From: JBDSSS01 sp963764195
Lineage (GTDB): Bacteria; Actinomycetota; Actinomycetes; Actinomycetales; Dermatophilaceae
Assembly: GCA_963764195.1 (NCBI GenBank)
Contig: CAVXRG010000010.1
Coordinates: 620,001-684,000 of the forward strand
DNA length: 64,000 bases
Reading direction: 5' to 3'
The notes beneath the pieces were generated by a model. The model saw only the letters and a list, made by a program, of their open reading frames with translations, was not told where the DNA came from and ran no database searches. The translations under genes and the position numbers were made by a program. Below are positions 1 to 8,074 of the stretch, one piece after another (the first letter of the stretch is position 1; the number at the start of each line of letters is the position of its first letter).

Positions 1-992
1 CCGCACAAGGCGTCCTGGAGGGCCTTGTGGTCGATGGTGACGACGATCTTGGCCTTGTCGGTGGTCGGGGCGGCGCCGGGCGCGGAGACGCCGCGGGCCA
101 CGATCTCGACCAGGGCGTCGGCGCGGCGTTGGTGCGCGGGGCGCGGGTCGGGCTCGATGAGGTGGCCGTGCTGGTCAGTGAGCGGGGCGGGGGCGGCGAG
201 CGGGTCGATGGCCGAGCGCAGGACCGCGGCGCCTTCGGGGTCGAGCACGCCGGTGAGGTTGACCATGCCCGTGTGGTTGGGTCGGGAGAACCACAGCCCG
301 CGGGCGCTGGCCCGCGCCGCGTCGAGCCGGTCCAGGTCCTTCGGCGGGGTGAGCTGGTCGGCCTCGAGGCGACACGCCCGGGCCAGCTCCTCCGGGCGCA
401 GCGACCGGGCTCGCGCGAGGAGCCGGTCCACGGCCTGCTCGAGGTCGGCCGGGTCCGCGACCTTCGCCAGCCGGGCGTGCAGCTCGATGACCTGGGCCGC
501 CTTGCCCACGGTGACCTTCTCCTCGGCGAGGTCCTCACCCAGACCCCGCCAGCAGGTCGCGGTGAGCGCCGCCGCGGTGACGACGATGGCTCGGGCAGCG
601 GCCGCGGTCAGCGTCGGGTCCAGCGACCGCAGCCAGTCGACCCGCGACAACCCGCCCGGGGAGGGCACGCCGCGCGACTCGAGCTCGGTCACGACCCGCA
701 GGAGCATCGCTTCCTTGGCCTGCTGGAGCGCTCCGAGCCGGTCGACGGCCTCGATCAGGTCGTCCTCGGCGCAGCAGGACAAGGGCGCCCGCCAGGCCTC
801 GATGACCTGGGTCAGGAACGACACGGTCGGAGCCAGCCGGGCATCGGGGTTCTCCCCCTCACTCACCTGCTCACACCCCTGCTCACCGGCCCGCTCACCG
901 GCCCGCTCACCGGCTCCCGTGGCGTGCTGGCGTGACTCGAGATCGGCAAGCCGCTGCCGAAGCTCCTCGATCACCGCACCCCTGCTGGCCAT
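1..992 (-). CDS. DUF222 (13E12 repeat family) protein, 3' end cut by the window
   Basis: An open frame of 330 codons runs from an ATG at 992 through the left edge without a stop, so the C-terminal part lies outside the window. The visible part is the DUF222 region typical of actinobacterial 13E12-family proteins, which usually end in an HNH nuclease domain; that domain would be beyond the edge. Landmarks are VTVGKAAQVIELHARLAKV-like and RPNHTGMVNLTGVLDPEGAA-like stretches. Residues about 26-37 are an AGER tandem repeat. No Shine-Dalgarno is visible; a TAGTGT box ends 6 nt before the ATG on the coding strand, which suggests a leaderless transcript. The cellular role of the family is poorly known and these genes are often multicopy. 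Confidence 0.8.
   Translation of the reverse strand, partial: MASRGAVIEELRQRLADLESRQHATGAGERAGERAGEQGCEQVSEGENPDARLAPTVSFLTQVIEAWRAPLSCCAEDDLIEAVDRLGALQQAKEAMLLRVVTELESRGVPSPGGLSRVDWLRSLDPTLTAAAARAIVVTAAALTATCWRGLGEDLAEEKVTVGKAAQVIELHARLAKVADPADLEQAVDRLLARARSLRPEELARACRLEADQLTPPKDLDRLDAARASARGLWFSRPNHTGMVNLTGVLDPEGAAVLRSAIDPLAAPAPLTDQHGHLIEPDPRPAHQRRADALVEIVARGVSAPGAAPTTDKAKIVVTIDHKALQDALC
881..916. repeat. 12-bp tandem repeat, three units, inside the DUF222 gene
   Basis: GCTCACCGGCCC occurs at 881-892 and 893-904, and as GCTCACCGGCTC at 905-916. It encodes the repeated AGER residues near the N terminus of the DUF222 protein. The unit is a multiple of three, so copy-number change would keep the frame. 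Confidence 0.85.
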
Positions 993-1047
993 GCAACAAC
1001 ACTACGAGCGACCACCGACACTCCCCCCTCACTGGGGAGCGGCCGGC

Positions 1048-2019
1048 TCACGCCAAGAGCGGGTTCGCCACCTCGAGCCGGTCGTGCTCGACGAGCCACC
1101 GCACCGACTCCAGCACGGCCATGTCGGGCTGGTACCGCGGCGCGTAGCCGAGGGCCGCCCGCGCCTTGTCGATGGAGACGTAATGGCTGCGGCTCAGGTG
1201 CTCCCAGCTGCAGTCGGCATGCTCGTCGGTGGTGCCGGCGCGGAACTCATCCCATGACACCGGCCGCAGCTCGACGTCCTGGCCGAACCACGAAGCCGCC
1301 TCGTGCAGGTAGCCGCGCACGGTGAGGGCCGACGGGGCGACGACGTCGAAGTCCTCGCCCGCCGCCGCATCACGGTGCGTGACTGCCGCCTCGAACGCCT
1401 GGGCGACGTCGCCGGCGTGCACGTGGTGCATCAGCTCGGCCCCGATGCCGGGGACCTCGATCGTCCCCCCGGCCGAGACCTTCCGCCAGACGGAGGGGTC
1501 CACGTTGCCGAGCGGACCGATGGGCTCCCACCCCGGACCCACGATGTGGCCGGGGTGCAGCGAGGTGGTGACGAGACCGCCGCCCCGCGTCTCTTCCTGC
1601 AGCAACTGGGCGATCGCGGTCTTCGCAATGCCGTACTCCCCTACCGGCGGTGACCCATTGGCCTCGGTCACCGGAAGCCGCAGGCTCGGGCCGTGGCGCC
1701 AGATGGAACCGCAGTGCACGAGATGGCCGGTATGACCGCGGAGCCCCTCGACGAGCGCGGTGGCTGACTCGGGTGTGAAGCAGACGAGATCGATGACGGC
1801 GTCGGCCCCGAGATCGGCGATGCGACGCGCAAACGTCCCCGCCCGGTCCTCGGCTTCACGATCAGCCGTGACCTCCCGGACCTCGTCGAGGATCGGGTCC
1901 TCGACATAGCTGGACCGTTGCCCCCGGCTGACGCTGACCACCTCGTGCCCGGCCCGGACCAGACGGGGGACGAGAAAGCTGCCGATGTGCCCTGTTCCTC
2001 CGATGACGACGATGCGCAT
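1048..2019 (-). CDS. NAD(P)-dependent epimerase/dehydratase (extended SDR)
   Basis: A 323-residue protein that begins with a Rossmann nucleotide-binding loop (MRIVVIGGTGHIGSF, pattern GxxGxxG). A YGIAK stretch in the middle matches the YxxxK catalytic motif of short-chain dehydrogenases. The start at 2019 is preceded by GGTGGAGGT at good spacing; an upstream ATG in the same frame (2070) has no such site. Members of this family act on nucleotide sugars or other cytosolic NAD(P)-linked substrates; nothing here fixes the substrate. The gene stands alone, with the remains of a glyoxalase-like gene on the opposite strand upstream. Confidence 0.82.
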   Translation of the reverse strand: MRIVVIGGTGHIGSFLVPRLVRAGHEVVSVSRGQRSSYVEDPILDEVREVTADREAEDRAGTFARRIADLGADAVIDLVCFTPESATALVEGLRGHTGHLVHCGSIWRHGPSLRLPVTEANGSPPVGEYGIAKTAIAQLLQEETRGGGLVTTSLHPGHIVGPGWEPIGPLGNVDPSVWRKVSAGGTIEVPGIGAELMHHVHAGDVAQAFEAAVTHRDAAAGEDFDVVAPSALTVRGYLHEAASWFGQDVELRPVSWDEFRAGTTDEHADCSWEHLSRSHYVSIDKARAALGYAPRYQPDMAVLESVRWLVEHDRLEVANPLLA

Positions 2020-2060
2020 GACCTCCACCCTAGGCAGGACGCCCGGGAGCCCAGCAGCGG

Positions 2061-2379
2061 GTGGCCCCATTCACCGAGCTCGACGTCGGCCCGCTCCCCG
2101 ACGAGGAGCACGTCGTGCTGGCCGACCCCGGTGGCGACGAGTTCTGCGTCATCCCCGCCGGCAGCTCTTCCTCGAGGGTTGCGGCAGCACTTCGACCTCG
2201 TCACCGCCACCGTCGTCACGGAGGTGGCGCGTCTGCTCGGCCTCGGCGCGACCCGTGCCCGCCCGGGCGTGACCCCAGGAAGCGGGCGCGGGGTCCGGCT
2301 GCTCGACCCGGACGGCAACGAGTTCGAGGTCTTGCCGGCTGACCACCACCCGGCTGAGGGTCACCGCGCGACGCCGTGA
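2061..2379 (+). pseudogene. Decayed VOC/glyoxalase-like gene
   Basis: Three pieces in different frames look like one glyoxalase-like (VOC) protein of a common actinobacterial type. Frame one reads TELDVGPLPDEEHVVLADPG and DEFCVIPAG (2061 to about 2168), a second frame reads LFLEGCG (about 2165-2190), and a third reads RQHFDL ... VARLLGLGATRA ... DPDGNEFEVL (about 2185-2345). The N-terminal third and about 50 residues between the second and third pieces are missing. No single frame gives a complete domain, so it is called a pseudogene. Family assignment rests on the DPxGNEFCV-type motif appearing twice in order. Confidence 0.65.
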
Positions 2380-2411
2380 GCGGCATACCTGCTGGGGAGC
2401 GGCATGACGCA

Positions 2412-2438
2412 AGCCCGGACGCACGAACCGTCCGGGCT
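2412..2438. terminator. Hairpin between VOC pseudogene and DUF3145 gene
   Basis: AGCCCGGAC at 2412-2420 pairs perfectly with GTCCGGGCT at 2430-2438 across a 9-nt loop. It lies about 45 nt past the stop of the DUF3145 gene on the minus strand. There is no T tract, as is usual for actinobacterial terminators. Confidence 0.5.
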
Positions 2439-2481
2439 CTCGCCATCCTCGCTCCCCGCGGGATGGGCGAGGAAGTCGTGG

Positions 2482-2997
2482 TCAGCCGACCTTGTGCAGC
2501 CAGCGCACCGGTGCGCCGTCGCCGGCGTAGCGGAACGGCTCGAGCTCCTCGTCCCACGGGACGCCGAGCAGCAGGTCGATCTCGGCCTGGAGGGCGAGCA
2601 CGTCGCCGCGGGTGCGCGCGATGGCCTCGCGCAGCCGGTCCTCCTGGATGACGGCGTCACCGGAGACGGACGTCATCGTGTGGTGGATCCCGAGGGTGGG
2701 TGTGTGCGACCAGCGCGCGCCATCGCTGATGACGGACGGGTCCTCGGTCACCTCGTAGCGCAGACCGTCCCAGCCGCGCAGGCCGCTCGCCAGCTGGGCT
2801 CCCGTCCCGACGGGGCCGGTCCACGACAGCTCGGTGCGCAGGCTCCGGCGCTCAGCCGGCTGCGCGATCCAGTCGAGGGTGACGGGGCGGCCGAGGACTC
2901 CCTCGATCGCCCACGTGATGTGAGGGCAGAGCGCTGCTGGGGTTCCGTGGATGAACACGACCCCCCGAGTGACAGTGCGCGAGACGGCACCAGACAT
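2482..2997 (-). CDS. DUF3145 family protein
   Basis: A 171-residue protein matching the actinobacterial DUF3145 family along its whole length: RGVVFIHGTPAALCPHITWA at the N terminus, DWIAQPA, GLRGWDGLRYEVTEDP in the middle, and a conserved end PWDEELEPFRYAGDGAPVRW. Function is unknown; the family is usually encoded alone and is cytosolic. The start at 2997 has AGGAGGT five nt upstream, which decides against an in-frame ATG at 3126. A perfect 9-bp inverted repeat (3083-3101) lies about 85 nt upstream and may be an operator. Confidence 0.88.
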   Translation of the reverse strand: MSGAVSRTVTRGVVFIHGTPAALCPHITWAIEGVLGRPVTLDWIAQPAERRSLRTELSWTGPVGTGAQLASGLRGWDGLRYEVTEDPSVISDGARWSHTPTLGIHHTMTSVSGDAVIQEDRLREAIARTRGDVLALQAEIDLLLGVPWDEELEPFRYAGDGAPVRWLHKVG

Positions 2998-3082
2998 CCT
3001 GACCTCCTGTGCGTGAGGGACGTCTTCCCCAACGACCTCTGCACATGGCGTTCCGGCTGCGGTGTTCTCGGCGTATGCCGTG

Positions 3083-3101
3083 GTGCTCCACCGTGGAGCA
3101 C
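3083..3101. promoter_or_regulatory. Perfect inverted repeat, possible operator
   Basis: GTGCTCCAC-C-GTGGAGCAC, nine-bp arms around one base, lies between the DUF3145 gene (start 2997) and the end of the Rieske gene (3178). The single-base centre is too short for an RNA hairpin loop, so a dimeric regulator site is the more likely reading. The regulator is not known. Confidence 0.45.
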
Positions 3102-3177
3102 GGACCCATTGTGCACCACTGACCACACGAGCACCAGAGGTCTCAGTGGCCTCTTTTGGGTGGATTTGGGCGACGCC

Positions 3178-3522
3178 TCATTCGGCCAGCGGAGTCTCAC
3201 CCGGGAAGAGGTAGACGCCGTCGTCGCGCACCTCGACGCGGTGCGCGGCCACCGGCTCGGTCGCCGGGAGGCACTGCGGCACCCCCGTCTTGAGGCAGAA
3301 GCGGGACGCGTGCAGGGGGCACTCGACCTCGCCCTCCTCGACCCACCCGTCCGCGAGGGACGCCTGGCCGTGGGAGCACGTGTCGTCGAGGGCGAACCAC
3401 GTGCCGTCGTCATCCCGGAAGAGCGAGATCGGCTCCTCCGTCTGGGTCAGGTCGGTGGGCAGCACGAGCGCGTCGCCCGGCTCGATGTCGTCCAGTGCGG
3501 CTGCGAGGATGCCGTCGCTCAT
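3178..3522 (-). CDS. Rieske-type [2Fe-2S] ferredoxin
   Basis: A 114-residue protein with the Rieske cluster motif: Cys49-x-His51 (CSHGQASL) and Cys68-x2-His71 (CPLHASRF). Proteins of this size resemble the small ferredoxin components of ring-hydroxylating dioxygenases or the small subunit of nitrite reductase. They pass electrons in the cytosol. No oxygenase or reductase gene lies beside it, so the partner is unknown. The start at 3522 was chosen because the Rieske fold begins at once; only a weak purine-rich site precedes it. Confidence 0.87.
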   Translation of the reverse strand: MSDGILAAALDDIEPGDALVLPTDLTQTEEPISLFRDDDGTWFALDDTCSHGQASLADGWVEEGEVECPLHASRFCLKTGVPQCLPATEPVAAHRVEVRDDGVYLFPGETPLAE

Positions 3523-3656
3523 GCCTTTTCGGCCTCTCCATGATGGGGCTGGTGGGACCGGCTGGTGCCGGGGTCCTGAGCGTACGCACACGCAACCGGC
3601 GCCCCGACGGCGGTCGCTAGACTCCGTGGCGCCGAGCGGGTGAACCCGCCCGGTCC

Positions 3657-3733
3657 GGGGCAGTAGCTCAGCCGGTTAGAGCAGCGGACTCATAATCCGT
3701 CGGTCCAGGGTTCAAGCCCCTGCTGCCCCACCA
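3657..3733 (+). tRNA. tRNA with CAU anticodon (probably elongator tRNA-Met)
   Basis: A full cloverleaf can be drawn: acceptor GGGGCAG/CTGCCCC, D arm GCTC/GAGC, anticodon stem GCGGA/TCCGT with loop CTCATAA (anticodon CAU), T arm CAGGG/CCCTG with TTCAAGC, and encoded CCA at 3731-3733. A paired position 1-72 and the absence of three G-C pairs in the anticodon stem argue against initiator tRNA. An Ile tRNA with lysidine at CAU cannot be fully excluded by eye. Confidence 0.95.
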
Positions 3734-4032
3734 TGGCGTTTGCGCAGTTCAGTGGAGGGTCTGCGAATGGATCGCACTGTGCCATCAGGGGGCCTCAGGG
3801 GTCTTGTGGCCCAGGTGTGGCAGTCACCGCCCTGCAAGCCCGTCGCAGTGCGGACCGCAGCGCTGACCCCGGATCAGGTGTTGGCGTCGATGACGGCAGC
3901 GGTGCTGCGGTACTCGAACCCGTTCACGCGGCCAGGACCCGAGCCACGATGGTCCCCGCACCGCTGCCGCGGCCGATCCTCGCCGCAACTCTCGCCGCCT
4001 TCGCAGCTGCCCCCAGCAGACGAGGACCGAGG
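3734..4032. other. Non-coding stretch after the tRNA
   Basis: About 300 nt between the tRNA and the end of the permease gene. Open frames here show no recognisable domain, ribosome site or codon bias. No copy of the tRNA 3' end was found elsewhere in the window, so there is no sign of an integration event. Confidence 0.5.
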
Positions 4033-5712
4033 TCACGGGGCCACCCCGAGCTCCTCCTCCTCGACCGCGGCCTCGTGCCTGGACTGCTCGATGTGCTCAA
4101 GGACGATCTCGGTGCTCAGGCAGACCTTGTTGGCGATGACGTAGACGAGCACCGACAGGGCCGCCAGGATCAGCGCGGACCACTCGAAGTTGAGCACGCC
4201 CAGGTTTCCAGCGCCTACGGACTTCTCTGGGAAGTTGCCCAGGTAGGAGATCACGGCGAGTCCTCCCAGCCACGGGACCAACCAGGCGAAGCCCTGCCAG
4301 AAGTGGAACGCGCCCTGTCGAACCCCGCCGAAGAGCTTGAAGATGCCAAGCAGCACAAATCCCAGCAGCACCGTGACATAGAGCTTCCACCCGGTCAGCC
4401 AGCCGGACCAGTACACGATGAGGTTGGAGGCCCAGAAGGCCAGGATCGGGATCACATGACCGCCGGGCAGCCGGAACGGCCGTGGATGATCCGGGACCTG
4501 CTTGCGGAGAGCGGCCAGCACCAGTGGACCGGATGCGAAGGAGAGCACCGTTGCCGAGGTGATGAAGCCGACCAGCTGTTGCCAGCTCGGGAAGGGCAGG
4601 AACACGATCAGGCCCACCACGAAGGTCACGATCAGACTGAACAGTGGCACCCCTCGGTCGGTCGTGCTCGCCAGACGCTGCGGGGCGTTGCCGTTGCGGG
4701 CCATGGCGTAGGACAAGCGCGAGGTCAGGGTGGTGTAGATGAGCCCGGTGTCACCGGGTGAGATGATCGCGTCGATGTAGAGCAGCACGGCCAGCCAGCC
4801 CAGCCCGAGTGCGGTGGCCACGGCGGCCAACGGACCGAAGCTGTTCTTGAAGTCGAGGTTGGCCCAAGCGTCAGCCCCCTTCAACAGGCTCGGATCCAAG
4901 GCCCCGATGAAGGCGATCTGCAAGGCAATGTAGATGACCGCCGTGATCAGCACCGACCCGATGACAGCGATGGGCACGTTCTTCTTGGGGTTGTCGGTCT
5001 CCCCGGCCAACTCGACGCCCTGACGGAAGCCGAGATAGGAGAACACGATGCCCGAGGTAGCGATCGCGCTGAAGACACCGTGCCAGCCCTGGGGCCTGAA
5101 GCCGTGGTCAGTGAAGTTTGCGCCATTGAACGAGGCGAAGAAGAACGCCACGATCACCAGCACAATGATGAAGAGCTTCCACCCCACCAATACGTTGTTG
5201 ATGCGCGCGAACCAGCGGATACCGAAGTAGTTGATCACCACGAACAGCGCCATCAAGACCACGGCGGCGGCGTAACCCAAACCGGTCAGGGTGTACACCG
5301 TCTGGCCTGCGGTCTGCTGCTGGACTGTGAAGGGGGCGTACTTGGTGGCGTACTGCAGCGCCGCCAGCACCTCGATCGGCGCTGTCGTGCTGGCACCGAC
5401 CCACGTGATCCAGCCCGTGGTGTAGCTCGCGAAGGAGCCGAAGGACAAGTGCGGGTAGCGGATCACTCCCCCCGACAGCGGGAACATCACCCCCAGTTCG
5501 GCGTACACCAGGGCAATGGCCAGAACCATCACGGCACCAAGTGCCCACGAGATCACGGCCGCGGGACCGGCCTCCTTCGAGGCGTTGAGGGCTCCGAACA
5601 GCCAGCCGGATCCGATGATCGAGCCGATGCTCGCGAACAGCAGCCCCACGATTCCGATGTGGCGCTTGAGTTGGGGCTGCTCGGTCGGGGACGTGTCGGT
5701 GTCGCTCGTCAT
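4033..5712 (-). CDS. APC-family amino acid permease
   Basis: A 559-residue polytopic membrane protein with about twelve hydrophobic segments. The N-terminal signature GIVGLLFASIGSIIGSGWLF, with the glycine-rich unwound first helix, is that of the amino acid-polyamine-organocation superfamily. Such carriers import amino acids or amines by coupling to protons, or exchange them. The substrate cannot be read from the sequence. The C-terminal tail is charged and cytosolic (SRHEAAVEEEELGVAP). GAAAGGT lies eight nt before the ATG. An AT-rich patch at about 5760-5795 is the likely promoter. It stands alone and is divergent from the universal stress protein gene at 6109. Confidence 0.88.
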   Translation of the reverse strand: MTSDTDTSPTEQPQLKRHIGIVGLLFASIGSIIGSGWLFGALNASKEAGPAAVISWALGAVMVLAIALVYAELGVMFPLSGGVIRYPHLSFGSFASYTTGWITWVGASTTAPIEVLAALQYATKYAPFTVQQQTAGQTVYTLTGLGYAAAVVLMALFVVINYFGIRWFARINNVLVGWKLFIIVLVIVAFFFASFNGANFTDHGFRPQGWHGVFSAIATSGIVFSYLGFRQGVELAGETDNPKKNVPIAVIGSVLITAVIYIALQIAFIGALDPSLLKGADAWANLDFKNSFGPLAAVATALGLGWLAVLLYIDAIISPGDTGLIYTTLTSRLSYAMARNGNAPQRLASTTDRGVPLFSLIVTFVVGLIVFLPFPSWQQLVGFITSATVLSFASGPLVLAALRKQVPDHPRPFRLPGGHVIPILAFWASNLIVYWSGWLTGWKLYVTVLLGFVLLGIFKLFGGVRQGAFHFWQGFAWLVPWLGGLAVISYLGNFPEKSVGAGNLGVLNFEWSALILAALSVLVYVIANKVCLSTEIVLEHIEQSRHEAAVEEEELGVAP

Positions 5713-6108
5713 GAGAGTTACCTTTCGCCGAGGCCGGGGCCGTGGGGTTGCAAACTCGCTCCAAAACCCTTAACGAATACTCCTATTCCGGGACATGAGC
5801 AAGTGGACGTGGTTCCTCCTCCGAGACGATGCGGACCGAGAGCAGGTCCAGGCAGATCAGACACCGCCTCCCGTTTCACGGCCGAGGCTGGGGCGGCCCA
5901 CCGCACGCCACGCCGCCGCCCATCGAGTTGTCGTGGACCCCCACGCCACGGCCGCTGTTGCCTCCATCTCGGCCGCCATCGGAACACCAGCGACGGCCTG
6001 AGAGGTCCGTCCGCCGCCCGGCCAATCCGGATGAGCAGGGCGCAAGACCCTAGACACGACCTCACATCGTGGGCAAGGATCGAGTCAACCGGCCGATGGA
6101 GGTGTGGG
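5713..6108. other. Divergent intergenic region, permease / universal stress protein
   Basis: About 400 nt. The part next to the permease (5760-5795) is AT-rich against a GC-rich background and probably holds its promoter. No site with the DosR-like spacing seen elsewhere in the island was found, and no open frame here looks real. Confidence 0.45.
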
Positions 6109-6573
6109 ATGCACGGACGGGTCATCACGGTCGGCGTGGACGGCTCCAAGGCGTCGAAGGCGGCGGTGCAGTTCGCGCTCGAAGAGGCAAAGCTGCGAGG
6201 TGCGACAGTTCGCGCGGTGACCGCCTGGGAGGCGGACACCGCCTACGCGGCTCGCGGCTTCCCCCTGCTGGACGAGGAGCGCGCTTCCCACGTGAAGTCT
6301 GCGACCACGGTGCAGGACAGGGCGATCGAGCTCGCCCTGCAGACGGTTGAGGACGCCCCTTCAATCGAGCGCATGATCGTGCGCGGGCGACCCGGTCAAG
6401 CGTTGGTGGAGCTGTCTGCTGACGCCAGCCTGCTGGTCGTCGGCACCGAGCACAAGGGCGCTCTCAAACGCGTCGTGGTCGGTTCGACCAGCAACCATTG
6501 CGCCAAGTACTCACGAGTCCCCGTGGTGGTGGTTCCGTTTGTCGACCCCGAGCTCTACCCGGGCGAGGACTAG
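6109..6573 (+). CDS. Universal stress protein, single domain
   Basis: A 154-residue UspA-fold protein. It opens with ITVGVDGSKASKAAV and carries the ATP-binding signature GTEHKGALKRVVVGSTSNH (G-x2-G-x9-G-S/T) near the C terminus. ATP-binding Usp proteins in actinobacteria are common members of hypoxia and dormancy regulons. The ATG at 6109 has GGAGGTG nearby; a longer in-frame reading from far upstream runs through non-coding sequence. It marks the left end of the stress island, though no DosR-like site is visible directly upstream. Confidence 0.9.
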   Translation: MHGRVITVGVDGSKASKAAVQFALEEAKLRGATVRAVTAWEADTAYAARGFPLLDEERASHVKSATTVQDRAIELALQTVEDAPSIERMIVRGRPGQALVELSADASLLVVGTEHKGALKRVVVGSTSNHCAKYSRVPVVVVPFVDPELYPGED

Positions 6574-6707
6574 TTCCCGCAGATCACGGTTGGCTTGGAA
6601 CGTGGCGGGCCGCGAGACGGGTGGCAGCGAACGGCCGCTGAGCGGCATGAGCTTGCGACGGGATCGGGACATGCCCGAGCGCCACTCCGCCCGGGCTGCC
6701 GTCCCGC

Positions 6708-7652
6708 TCACACCCGTTCGACGCGGTCGGCCTGTGGTCCTCGATCGCTCTGTCGCACCTGGTACCGCACCCGATCGCCCTGGTGCAGCGCCTCGGCGCC
6801 TCTAAGAACCGACACGTGCACGAACAGGTCCGGGCCCCCAGCGTCCGGGGCGATGAAGCCGAACCCCCGCTCCGCGTCGTAGCGCGCGACCACTCCCTCG
6901 CCTCCGCGCACCGGGATGTCGGATGCCTCCCGGTGCCCCGACCGCGGGCGGGTCGCCGACCTCCCGGGTGCGCCGCGCCGTGTCGAGCTGCGCGCGAGGC
7001 GCACGTCGCGAGCCTGCGGGCCCTTCTCGCTCACCACGATGTCGTACGTCACCCGGTCCCCCTCGCCCAGCTCGGCGAGCCCGTCGGCCAGCTCCCGGAC
7101 ATGGACGAAGACATCGGGGCCACCCGACTCGGGGGTGATGAACCCGAAGCCCTTGTCCCCGTCGTACCAGGAAACGGTGCCGTCCGCCCCGTCGGATGCC
7201 ACAGCCCGCTGGGCGGCCTGGGCTCCCAAGGGCAGCAGATGCTCAGCCTGCGGTCCCTTCTCCCCGTCGACGACGAGGAACGCCACCCGCTGCCCCTCCG
7301 ACACCACGCCGCCCCCCACGATGGCCGAACTGTGCACGAAGATCTCGGCACCACCGCCGTCGGGCGTGATGAAGCCGTACCCTTTGGCGGGCTCGTACCA
7401 GGAGACGGTGCCGAGCAGGCCCAGCGCAGTATCGCCGGCCTGGTCGGCCGTGACCCGGACGCGGCGTGCCTGCGGACCGCGGTCCCCCTCGCCGATCTCG
7501 AACTCGACCACCTGCCCCTCCCGGAGCAGCTTCATCGCGTCGTCGCTGACGATCTCGGACGCATGCACGTACAGGTCCTGTGCCTCCTGCCCGAGGGCGA
7601 TGAAGCCGAACCCCCGGTCGGCATCGAACCAACGGACGGTTCCCTCGGTCAC
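6708..7652 (-). CDS. Four-domain cold-shock protein
   Basis: A 314-residue protein built of four cold-shock (S1-like OB) domains at about residues 2-67, 79-143, 157-219 and 251-314. Each has an RNP1-type motif (RGFGFI, KGYGFI, KGFGFI, RGFGFI) and an RNP2-type motif (LYVH, IFVH, VFVH, LFVH), and each ends in a GPQA stretch. Bacterial Csp proteins normally hold one domain of about 67 residues that binds single-stranded RNA or DNA; four in a chain is unusual. A basic Ser/Arg-rich linker precedes domain four. The start is a GTG at 7652 with AAGGAG upstream. It is expected to act as an RNA chaperone in the cytosol. Confidence 0.88.
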   Translation of the reverse strand: MTEGTVRWFDADRGFGFIALGQEAQDLYVHASEIVSDDAMKLLREGQVVEFEIGEGDRGPQARRVRVTADQAGDTALGLLGTVSWYEPAKGYGFITPDGGGAEIFVHSSAIVGGGVVSEGQRVAFLVVDGEKGPQAEHLLPLGAQAAQRAVASDGADGTVSWYDGDKGFGFITPESGGPDVFVHVRELADGLAELGEGDRVTYDIVVSEKGPQARDVRLARSSTRRGAPGRSATRPRSGHREASDIPVRGGEGVVARYDAERGFGFIAPDAGGPDLFVHVSVLRGAEALHQGDRVRYQVRQSDRGPQADRVERV

Positions 7653-8074
7653 GGCTGACTCCTTGTCGAAGCTACGGTCGGTATCCCCCAGTGTCCCCGA
7701 CGGGACCGCGACAAGCGCCCGGCGCCCGACAGTGCTCGCACCATCGTGGCACGTGCCCGACTGCGACATCCACGGCACCCAGCGCTGGGCGCCAACGGCA
7801 GGGTCGGGCGCCCCGTCCGAAGAGCGGCAAACCGGACGAGGCGCAGACCTTGGTGAATTCCGTTCGGGCCAAGCCTCTCGCCGGGCAGGCAGACGACCTG
7901 GCCGCGGCCCCGGAACCGGAGTACCCAGAGCCGGCATTCGGCTGCGCCGCGGACACCATCGAGCTGCCGGGTCGTGGCGTTCGTCCGTCACTACCCCACA
8001 CTGCGCAGGCCCGCGTCGATCTGCGCCAGACCCTGGGAGTCGGCGGGCTCGGCACTGGGCTGTTCGAGGTCGGT
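7653..8074. other. Intergenic region upstream of the cold-shock gene
   Basis: About 420 nt between the double Usp gene and the four-domain cold-shock gene, both on the minus strand. It may hold a long 5' leader, as cold-shock genes often have. Frames on either strand show no recognisable protein, and no DosR-type site was found. Confidence 0.4.

Noticed and set aside
25..1257. Long forward frames at the left edge
   Set aside because: The reverse strand reads cleanly as a DUF222 protein through the window edge, while the forward products are low-complexity.
3733..4761. Forward frames after the tRNA, as a possible integrase remnant
   Set aside because: No integrase motif is seen, most of the length is opposite the permease, and no second copy of the tRNA 3' end was found in the window.
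7672..8074. A gene between the double Usp and the cold-shock gene
   Set aside because: Frames on both strands lack a ribosome site, a known motif and actinobacterial codon bias.
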